64,000 nt of DNA. It comes from Herbihabitans rhizosphaerae (GTDB lineage: Bacteria > Actinomycetota > Actinomycetes > Mycobacteriales > Pseudonocardiaceae). The notes under the pieces were generated by a model. It had not been told where the DNA came from and did no database searches. It worked only from the letters and a program-made list of their open reading frames with translations. Shown here piece after piece: positions 26,164-32,420 of the stretch (positions are counted from its first letter, which is position 1; each line of letters begins with the position of its first letter). The position numbers and the translations under genes are program-made. The stretch covers positions 124,001 through 188,000 of the forward strand of contig NZ_SGWQ01000009.1 in assembly GCF_004216555.1 (NCBI RefSeq), given 5' to 3'.

Positions 26164-26864
26164 CGGCTCATCTCCAGGTCGGTTTCCTTGCGGGGCAACG
26201 GTTTCCTGCGTGCCGCGAACAGGCCGAGCAACGCCAGCAGCACGGGAAGGCCGGCCGGCAGGAACGGTGACGCGGCGAGTGCGATCGCCGCGCCCACGAT
26301 CGCCGCGCGGCGGGTGGCCGGATCGGACAGCGCCGGCAGCACGAGCGCGAACAGCGCGGCGGGGAACGCGGCGTCCAGGCCCCAGGTCGCCGGATCGCCG
26401 ATCACCTGGCCGACCAGCACGCCGAGGACCGTGCCGACGTTCCACACCACGAACAGCACCAGGCCGCACACCCAGTACGCGGCCCTGCGGCGAGCCGGAT
26501 CGCGCTGCGCCATGGCGAAGGCGACCGTCTCGTCCAGCATCAGGTGGCTGCCGATGGCGCGGCGCAGCCCACCGCGGCCGAGCACGTCGCCGACGGCCAG
26601 ACCGAACGGCAGGTGGCGCGCGTTGAGCACCAGGCCGCCGAGCACCGCGGCGATCGGCCCGCCGCCCGCCGCGACCACGCCGACCGCGAGGAACTGCGCG
26701 CCGCCGGCGAACACCAGCACCGACATCACCACCGGAACCCACCACGACAGGCCGGCGGACACCGCGATCGCGCCGAACGACGCGCCCACCACGCCGTCGG
26801 CCACGGCCAGGGTGACGATGTCCCGGCGGGTCGCCTTGTCCAGTGTTCGCCACATCGAACGCAT
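26160..26864 (-). CDS. azlC: AzlC-family branched-chain amino-acid exporter large subunit
   Basis: 234 residues from ATG 26864 with five to six membrane helices. FAGGAQFLAVGVVAAGG and LVLNARHLPFGLAVGD are AzlC signatures. It works with AzlD in export of branched-chain amino acids. The first codons contain a GTTCG-6-CGAAC dyad that is repeated upstream of the divergent XRE-cupin gene, suggesting control by that regulator. The close linkage with Lrp and a Met/Cys-type lyase suggests an amino-acid homeostasis block. Confidence 0.9.
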   Translation of the reverse strand: MRSMWRTLDKATRRDIVTLAVADGVVGASFGAIAVSAGLSWWVPVVMSVLVFAGGAQFLAVGVVAAGGGPIAAVLGGLVLNARHLPFGLAVGDVLGRGGLRRAIGSHLMLDETVAFAMAQRDPARRRAAYWVCGLVLFVVWNVGTVLGVLVGQVIGDPATWGLDAAFPAALFALVLPALSDPATRRAAIVGAAIALAASPFLPAGLPVLLALLGLFAARRKPLPRKETDLEMSR

Positions 26865-26908
26865 GTCTTCTATGCTGAACGCGTTCCACGGTGTTCGTCA
26901 AGGCGAAC
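26845..26908. promoter_or_regulatory. Operator cluster between azlC and the XRE-cupin gene
   Basis: Two dyads of the same design, GTTCG-6-CGAAC at 26845-26860 and 26893-26908, flank a perfect palindrome GAACGCGTTC at 26877-26886. TATGCT at 26871-26876 could be a plus-strand -10. The arrangement fits binding of the divergently encoded XRE-cupin regulator. Confidence 0.55.
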
Positions 26909-26938
26909 GCTCGTACCGTCTCACCGAACGGACGTGAC

Positions 26939-27493
26939 ATGCCGCACGGCGCGCCACTCGACGTGATCGCCCACTCGCTGCGCCGCGAGCGGGACAGAGC
27001 CAGGCTGTCGCTCAGCGAACTGGCCAAGCGCGCCGGGATCGCGAAATCCACGCTGTCACAGCTCGAATCGGCCACCGGAAACCCGAGCGTGGAGACGCTG
27101 TGGGCACTGTCCGTGGCACTCGACGTGCCGTTCTCCCGCCTGGTCGAGCCGCCCAAACCGCGCGTGCAGGTGATCCGCGCCGGCGAAGGGCCAGCCGTGT
27201 ACTCCGAGCGGGCCGACTACGTGGCGACGCTGCTCGCCTCCTGCCCGCCGAACGCGCGCCGCGACATCTACCTGATCACCGCCGAGCCCGGCAACGCGCG
27301 CGAGTCCGAGCCGCACATGCCCGGCGTGGTCGAGCACGTGGTGATCAGCTCCGGCCGCGCGCTGGTCGGCCCGACCGACGAGCCCGTCGAGCTGGGGCCC
27401 GGTGACTACATCGCCTACCCCGGCGACACCGCGCACGTGTTCCAGGCGCTGGCCCCGAACACCTCAGCGTGCCTGGTCTCCGAGCACGTGTGA
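26939..27493 (+). CDS. XRE-family HTH regulator with cupin sensor domain
   Basis: 184 residues from ATG 26939. The HTH covers residues about 8-65 (RRERDRARLSLSELAKRAGI, STLSQLESATGNPSVETLWA) and a cupin follows at about 105-180 (MPGVVEHVVISSGRA, GDYIAYPGDTAHVF). Such XRE-cupin proteins commonly sit divergent to AzlC-type exporters and repress them until a ligand binds the cupin. Its last 27 bases before the stop lie in a sequence repeated exactly at 29138, the left boundary of a small cassette. Confidence 0.92.
   Translation: MPHGAPLDVIAHSLRRERDRARLSLSELAKRAGIAKSTLSQLESATGNPSVETLWALSVALDVPFSRLVEPPKPRVQVIRAGEGPAVYSERADYVATLLASCPPNARRDIYLITAEPGNARESEPHMPGVVEHVVISSGRALVGPTDEPVELGPGDYIAYPGDTAHVFQALAPNTSACLVSEHV
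27463..27489. repeat. 27-bp direct repeat, left copy
   Basis: Identical to 29138-29164; begins CTCAGCGTGCCTGG and ends CGAGCACGT. It encodes the C-terminus of the XRE-cupin protein on plus and the last eight codons of the Scr1-type gene on minus. Confidence 0.85.
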
Positions 27494-28342
27494 GCGATCT
27501 CGAAACTCCTCGGCAACCTTCTCAAGGAAGTCGATCGCGTCATCGCCCTTAAGCGCACGATCATAGAAGAACTCGAACAACTCCAGATAGTAGGTCACAT
27601 CGCGCGGATCCCGAAACGACACGTTCCCGTTGAACATCTCAACGAGGACCAATCGCTCGTAAAGTATCTTGAAAATGCTCACGGGCGCCTTTGGGGTTTC
27701 AGTCGCATTCGACAGAACAGCCAAGTCCACATTCGGTCGCCGAGATTCCCTGGCCATGTGTGCGACCTGCTGAGCCATGATCTCAGCCCCGGCGTAGTTC
27801 CAGCGAACTGCCTGTTCGGTCATGACCAGCACGAATCGACGCGACTCGTCATCAAGCACCGAACGCATCTCGATGCGAGCACGCACCGCCTTATTCACAT
27901 CACGTCGTGGCGCACTGGGCACGACCGGAGTCATCACTGCTTCCGCATACTGGCGAAGCTGAAGAAACCCTGGCGGCATGGCGGGCAAGAAGTGCCTGAA
28001 CACGGTCGCGGACTCGATCTGAGCCTTAACCTCACGCTGTTGATGGTCGAGCCCCATCCGTGCGATCACACGCCCAGACGTGTAGTCGACATTCGCCGCA
28101 CGAGCCAGTTCCAGCAACTTGCTTGCCTTATCTGGCGGAACGTTCAACGCCTTCAGGATTCGATCGACTTCGGTGACACTCGGTAGCAGCTTGCCGGTCT
28201 CTATCCGACTGATCTTGCTCTGACTTGTCGCACACCTGGCCGCCAAGTCCTCACCGGTCAGACCAGCCCCACGGCGGAGCTCACGCAGCACCTCCGCGAT
28301 GCCCCGCCTGCTTCTTTCTTGTTGATCAGGCTCGAAAGACAC
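27464..28342 (-). CDS. Scr1/DUF5753-family helix-turn-helix regulator
   Basis: 292 residues from GTG 28342 (VSFEPDQQERSRRG), chosen over longer frames because it matches the usual N-terminus and overlaps the upstream stop by 17 bases. An XRE HTH lies at about 10-65 (GAGLTGEDLAARCATSQSKI, SRIETGKLLPS), followed by the DUF5753 domain containing RNYAGAEIM-like and YERLVLVEMFNG segments. In actinobacteria these regulators pair with small DUF397 or DUF6879 partners and affect development and secondary metabolism; some are described as antitoxin-like. The final residues HVLGDQAR come from the repeat and equal the permease's last residues. Confidence 0.87.
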   Translation of the reverse strand: MSFEPDQQERSRRGIAEVLRELRRGAGLTGEDLAARCATSQSKISRIETGKLLPSVTEVDRILKALNVPPDKASKLLELARAANVDYTSGRVIARMGLDHQQREVKAQIESATVFRHFLPAMPPGFLQLRQYAEAVMTPVVPSAPRRDVNKAVRARIEMRSVLDDESRRFVLVMTEQAVRWNYAGAEIMAQQVAHMARESRRPNVDLAVLSNATETPKAPVSIFKILYERLVLVEMFNGNVSFRDPRDVTYYLELFEFFYDRALKGDDAIDFLEKVAEEFRDRSHVLGDQAR

Positions 28343-28835
28343 TAAATGGAACCGACTCTTCCAGCGCGAGGTCACGCCAGCGGCGATAACGTTCGACGTC
28401 ATCACCCTCGATCAGTTCAGCGTCGACAGGGACGCCGTCGTCATCGTAGTTCACGACGACCACCTTCGAATCGTCGTAGAGCCAGTAGTCAAACGTCGGT
28501 AGATCTACGTTCCGATCTGTGACATCGAGAATACGATGCTCCCATCCTGCGGCCACACTGCCAGGAATTGACCATTCAAGCGCGTATCGCGTGTAGTCAG
28601 TATACGGACGACTGACCACTTTTACCTTCTGAACCTTTTTTCCTTCCGCAGCAAGTCGACGCATGGTCTCGTGAGTTCTCTCGTTGTGATCGGCCGGCTT
28701 CTCGGCACCAGACAAGAACAAGGCCAACCCAGCGCGTTCCGATTCGCCCGCGTAGTGCGGCAAGGTCTCGAACCGAAATGCTGACTTCTTGAAGGCCAAC
28801 GACATGGCCCCGAACTCAGCGAGCGTCATACGCAC
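28326..28835 (-). CDS. DUF6879-family protein
   Basis: 169 residues from GTG 28835 (AAGGAGG lies six bases upstream); ATG 28829 is an alternative start. RFETLPHYAGESERAGLALF followed by a C-terminal FDYWLYDDSKVVVVNYDDDG and YRRWRDLALEESVPF is the DUF6879 pattern, a family found next to Scr1-type regulators. The biochemical role is unknown; a partner or effector of the HTH protein is the usual guess. It overlaps the downstream HTH gene by 17 bases and the upstream small gene by 20 bases, so the three are translated together. Confidence 0.82.
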   Translation of the reverse strand: MRMTLAEFGAMSLAFKKSAFRFETLPHYAGESERAGLALFLSGAEKPADHNERTHETMRRLAAEGKKVQKVKVVSRPYTDYTRYALEWSIPGSVAAGWEHRILDVTDRNVDLPTFDYWLYDDSKVVVVNYDDDGVPVDAELIEGDDVERYRRWRDLALEESVPFSVFRA

Positions 28836-29025
28836 GAATAGCCTCCTTGACCAGGTCGATGCTCAATGCGATGGCTGCCTCACCGTCACCGAGTCGCAGA
28901 CCATCAAGGTCGCCAACCTCGGGTCCCTGAAAGACCAACGTGGCCCTGTCCGACACGTATATGGTCGGACAAGTGTCGAAGTCCTCGCACGTGCCAGCCA
29001 GTTTGGTCAGCCTGAGCTTGTCCAT
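28816..29025 (-). CDS. Small protein of the Scr1/DUF6879 module
   Basis: 69 residues from ATG 29025 with GGGAG nine bases upstream; longer frames upstream lack support. The centre reads CPTIYVSDRATLVFQGPEV, a beta-strand pattern with two cysteines (CEDFDTC) seen in short actinobacterial proteins encoded beside DUF6879 and Scr1 genes. It leads the three-gene unit and its stop overlaps the DUF6879 start by 20 bases. Function unknown; it may be the third member of a regulatory or toxin-antitoxin-like complex. Confidence 0.7.
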   Translation of the reverse strand: MDKLRLTKLAGTCEDFDTCPTIYVSDRATLVFQGPEVGDLDGLRLGDGEAAIALSIDLVKEAIRAYDAR

Positions 29026-29137
29026 CGCGACTCCCTGTGTCGACCCGCTCGTATCGATCACGCTACGCAGCGTCGAACAACCAGGGCAAGCGGTAGTCGC
29101 GTGTGCGCATAAACGGGTGCCCGACGTCCGAGGAAAG

Positions 29138-29164
29138 CTCAGCGTGCCTGGTCTCCGAGCACGT
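29138..29164. repeat. 27-bp direct repeat, right copy
   Basis: Identical to 27463-27489. It encodes the last eight codons (VLGDQAR and stop) of the amino-acid permease on the minus strand. Confidence 0.85.
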
Positions 29165-30578
29165 CTGACCTCCGGCGGCGGCTGAGCACCCACCAGCCGA
29201 CCGCGAGCGTCAGCGCGACGACCGGCACGAGGTAGAACGCGTACCGCTCAACGCCGGAGGAGAAGGCCATCAGCACGAGCACCAGCAGCAGGAACGCGAG
29301 CGTCGCGTAGCCGGTGTACGGCGACCCGGGAACCCGGAACTTCGGGCGCTCCAACTCACCGCGCTTCGCCTTGGCGTGCAAGCGAATCTGGCTGTAGATC
29401 AACGACGCCCAACTGGCCAGCACGCCGATCGAGGCCACCGCGATGGCCAGGTCGAACGCCTGCTTGGGCACCACGTAGTTCAGCCCGACACCGACCAGCA
29501 TCACGACCGCCGTCACCGCGATCCCGCCGATCGGCACCTTGCGCGAGCTCAGCCTGGCGGTGAACGACGGCGCGTCGCCGCGGTGGGCCAGCGAGCGCAG
29601 AGTGCGGCCGGTGGCGTAGATGCCGGAGTTGCACGAGGACAGCGCCGCGGTCAACACGACCAGGTTCATCACGTCACCGGCGGCCGGGATGCCCAGCCGG
29701 GAGAACACCGTCACGAACGGGCTCTCGTCGCCGGTGTACATGTGCCAGGGCAGCAGCATCACCAGCAGGAGCACCGAACCGACGTAGAAGAAGCCGATCC
29801 GCCACGCCACCGCGCGCGCCGCCTTGGGCAGCACCTCGCGCGGGTTGCGCGTCTCGCCGACCGTGATCGCCACCATCTCGATGCCGTTGTAGGCGAAGAT
29901 CACCGCCTGCATGCTGATCAACGCGATGCCGATGCCATGCGGGAACAGGCCGTCGTGCGAGGTCGCGTGGCTGGGGCTGGCGTGCACGCCGCCGCCCATG
30001 TCCGCCGCGGTGAGCACCAGGCCGGTACCGACGACCAGGAACACCACGATCGCGGTGACCTTGATGATCGCGAACCAGAACTCCAGCTCGCCGAACAGCT
30101 TCACCGACAACAGGTTCACGGCCAGCAGCACCACGAGGCAGATCAGCGCGGTGAGCCACTGCGGCATGTCGGGCGCCCAGCGTCCGACGTAGATCGCCGC
30201 CGCGGTGATCTCCACGACGCAGGTGGCGGCCCAGTTGAACCAGTACATCCAGCCGGCCGCGAAGCCCGCCCACGGGCCGATGAACTCGCGGGAGTACTCC
30301 ACGAAGCTACCCGCGACCGGCTTGTACAGCACGAGTTCGGCGATGGCCCGCATGACCATCCAGCCGGCCAGCCCGCACACCGCGTACACCAGCAGCAGCG
30401 ACGGGCCCATGGCGTGCAGCCGGCCACCGGCGCCCAGGAACAGGCCAACGCCGATCGCGCCGCCGATGGCGATCATCTGGACGTGCCGGTTGCTCAGCGA
30501 CTTGGCGTAGCCGCCGCCCGTGTCCTCGCCGTTCTCGTCGTCCGGCGTCGGCGGCTGTGAACGCAGCGTCGAGTCCAC
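29139..30578 (-). CDS. Amino-acid permease of the AAT family (asparagine/proline/GABA type)
   Basis: 479 residues with 12 predicted membrane helices. IAIGGAIGVGLFLGAGGRLH near residue 37 is the AAT signature, and EYSREFIGPWAGFAAGWMYW, FAYNGIEMVAITVGETRNP and RTLRSLAHRGDAP follow in order. It imports an amino acid with protons; AnsP- or GabP-like substrates are likely but not resolved. GTG 30578 is preceded by GGGAAGG. The last eight codons are shared with the cassette's HTH gene through the direct repeat. Confidence 0.9.
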   Translation of the reverse strand: MDSTLRSQPPTPDDENGEDTGGGYAKSLSNRHVQMIAIGGAIGVGLFLGAGGRLHAMGPSLLLVYAVCGLAGWMVMRAIAELVLYKPVAGSFVEYSREFIGPWAGFAAGWMYWFNWAATCVVEITAAAIYVGRWAPDMPQWLTALICLVVLLAVNLLSVKLFGELEFWFAIIKVTAIVVFLVVGTGLVLTAADMGGGVHASPSHATSHDGLFPHGIGIALISMQAVIFAYNGIEMVAITVGETRNPREVLPKAARAVAWRIGFFYVGSVLLLVMLLPWHMYTGDESPFVTVFSRLGIPAAGDVMNLVVLTAALSSCNSGIYATGRTLRSLAHRGDAPSFTARLSSRKVPIGGIAVTAVVMLVGVGLNYVVPKQAFDLAIAVASIGVLASWASLIYSQIRLHAKAKRGELERPKFRVPGSPYTGYATLAFLLLVLVLMAFSSGVERYAFYLVPVVALTLAVGWWVLSRRRRSDVLGDQAR

Positions 30579-30745
30579 GAATGGTTCCTTCCCGAGCCCG
30601 CCCGCGCGGCGTGATCACAGCCGCCAGCGGGAAGCAGACCTCACCGTGCGGGCACGCACGGACACGGAACCGGACCCTAGTAATCAACTCACCAGTAACC
30701 CACGGGAGAGCGCGGTAATTCACATCACACCGATAACCTGAACCC

Positions 30746-30985
30746 ATGGACGAGGATGCGCGCCACACCGAACGCGCGTTCAGGTCGGATCCTTACGACC
30801 TCGAAGCTGACCTCGCCAGGCAGGCCGAGGCGTTCAAGAACGCCCCCACCATGGCCGAAATCCTCAAAGACATGGACAAGCTGCGCCGACCTGACGGACC
30901 AACCGCCGAGGAGACCGATGGTGAGCCGCCCATGGCGGACCTCCTCATCGTGCGCATCCAGCGTGAGCTGCGAGAGGGCGACTGA
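30746..30985 (+). CDS. Small acidic hypothetical protein
   Basis: 79 residues from ATG 30746. TAACCT lies six bases before the ATG without a ribosome site, which fits a leaderless gene. The sequence is highly charged and helical (YDLEADLARQAEAFKNAPTM, RIQRELREGD) and looks like a small alpha-helical protein, possibly an antitoxin-like partner, but no toxin gene is next to it and I recognise no family. It is convergent with pdxS, nine bases apart. Confidence 0.5.
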   Translation: MDEDARHTERAFRSDPYDLEADLARQAEAFKNAPTMAEILKDMDKLRRPDGPTAEETDGEPPMADLLIVRIQRELREGD

Positions 30986-30994
30986 ACCGTCAGG

Positions 30995-31912
30995 TCACCA
31001 GCCGCGTTCGGCGAGGCGGTGCGGCTGCGGGATGTCGTCGACGTTGATGCCGACCATGGCCTCGCCGAGCCCGCGGGACACCTTCGCGATCACGTCCGGG
31101 TCGTCGTGGAACGCGGTGGCCTTGACGATCGCCTCGGCGCGCTCAGCCGGGTTGCCCGACTTGAAGATGCCCGAGCCGACGAACACGCCCTCCGCGCCGA
31201 GCTGCATCATCATCGCCGCGTCGGCCGGCGTCGCGATGCCGCCCGCGGTGAACAGCACGACCGGCAGCTTCCCGGCAACGGCGACCTCCTTCACCAGCTC
31301 GTAGGGCGCCTGAAGTTCTTTCGCCGCAACGTAAAGCTCGTCCTCGGGCAGCGAGGACAGCCGCCGCAGCTCGCCGCGGATCTTGCGCATGTGGGTGGTC
31401 GCGTTGGACACGTCACCGGTGCCGGCCTCGCCCTTGGAGCGGATCATGGCCGCGCCCTCGGTGATCCGGCGCAGCGCCTCGCCCAGGTTCGTCGCGCCGC
31501 ACACGAACGGCACGGTGAACCGCCACTTGTCGATGTGGTTGGCGTAGTCGGCCGGGGTGAGCACCTCGGACTCGTCGATGTAGTCCACGCCGAGCGACTG
31601 CAGCACCTGCGCCTCGACGAAGTGTCCGATGCGCGCCTTGGCCATCACCGGGATGGACACCTTGCTGATGATCCCGTCGATCATGTCCGGGTCGCTCATC
31701 CGGGACACGCCGCCCTGTGCGCGGATGTCGGCCGGCACCCGCTCGAGCGCCATCACGGCCACCGCGCCGGCGTCCTCGGCGATCTTGGCCTGCTCCGGGG
31801 TGACCACGTCCATGATCACGCCGCCCTTGAGCATCTCCGCCATGCCGCGCTTCACACGCGCGGTGCCGGTCTCCTGCTCGGGAACGGAGTTCTGTGCTGT
31901 CGAGGTACTCAC
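30995..31912 (-). CDS. pdxS: Pyridoxal 5'-phosphate synthase lyase subunit PdxS
   Basis: 305 residues from GTG 31912. The (beta/alpha)8 barrel shows the invariant [29 protein letters not shown] and [15 protein letters not shown] segments, with lysines for ribose-phosphate attachment, and [10 protein letters not shown] near the end. PdxS builds PLP using ammonia from PdxT. No ribosome site is visible. In most relatives pdxS is directly upstream of pdxT; here 8.4 kb of accessory genes lie between. Confidence 0.97.
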   Translation of the reverse strand: MSTSTAQNSVPEQETGTARVKRGMAEMLKGGVIMDVVTPEQAKIAEDAGAVAVMALERVPADIRAQGGVSRMSDPDMIDGIISKVSIPVMAKARIGHFVEAQVLQSLGVDYIDESEVLTPADYANHIDKWRFTVPFVCGATNLGEALRRITEGAAMIRSKGEAGTGDVSNATTHMRKIRGELRRLSSLPEDELYVAAKELQAPYELVKEVAVAGKLPVVLFTAGGIATPADAAMMMQLGAEGVFVGSGIFKSGNPAERAEAIVKATAFHDDPDVIAKVSRGLGEAMVGINVDDIPQPHRLAERGW

Positions 31913-32116
31913 AAGGCAATGCTAAGTCGAACGTGGCCTCCTCACGGATGCCAATTCCAGACGAACTCGGCAGGCCACTTCACGGCTATTCGCTAAACGA
32001 CCACTTCGTCTGCCTGGAGAAATCCGCTGCCCAGGCGCCGTCCGGTCGTACTTGGTGTGTACGGCTCGATCGCGGGCTACCGCACCTAAGGGGACCGTGA
32101 CGCGAACCAGCCACGG

Positions 32117-32302
32117 TTACAGACCGACCGCCGCGTGCGCTGGAAGGTACCCATTACTGGGAAATTCCGGAGAGGCGGGCAAGCTCCAGTAGTTGCGCGC
32201 CTCGACGAGCCGCCGTTCCGCGTCGCTCCACGGCAGCAGGTCGGTGTCCTGCGACGGTTCGCCGAACATGATCGGGGCGCTCGGCGTCGGTTGACTGAGC
32301 AT
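32117..32302 (-). CDS. Short PPOX-like N-terminal fragment
   Basis: 61 residues from ATG 32302 with a strong AAGGAGG seven bases upstream, so it is probably translated. TDLLPWSDAERRLVEARNYW resembles the opening of actinobacterial pyridoxamine-phosphate-oxidase-like (FMN/F420) proteins, but the fold's remaining hundred residues are absent and the ORF stops at 32117. It may be a truncated relic that kept its start signals, or a small protein of separate function. It is divergent from the EF-G2 gene. Confidence 0.5.
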   Translation of the reverse strand: MLSQPTPSAPIMFGEPSQDTDLLPWSDAERRLVEARNYWSLPASPEFPSNGYLPAHAAVGL

Positions 32303-32420
32303 GTCGCCTCCTTGGGCGTACCCAGGTTGTCCGAGTACTGGATAGGGTGTGAGATCGGCCACAGGTAGATGTACCAGGGAGAACCGACACCGCCGTCGAA
32401 CCCCGGGAGGTGGGGCCGCC

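Larger units (their letters stand above)
27463..29164. mobile_element. 1.7-kb regulatory cassette bounded by 27-bp direct repeats
   Basis: Perfect direct repeats at 27463-27489 and 29138-29164 enclose three co-directional minus-strand genes: a 69-residue protein, a DUF6879 protein and an Scr1-type HTH. The DNA between them is visibly AT-richer than the flanks. Left of it the XRE-cupin gene reads EHV-stop through the repeat; joining the flanks across one repeat copy still yields EHV-stop, so the insertion left that gene intact. No transposase, recombinase or terminal inverted repeat is seen, so the mechanism is unknown. Mobile status is an inference from the repeats and composition. Confidence 0.6.

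Noticed and set aside
31894-32100. 68-codon plus-strand ORF between pdxS and the PPOX-like fragment
   Set aside because: No ribosome site, no family resemblance and it overlaps the pdxS start; the 204-base gap 31913-32116 most likely holds promoters.
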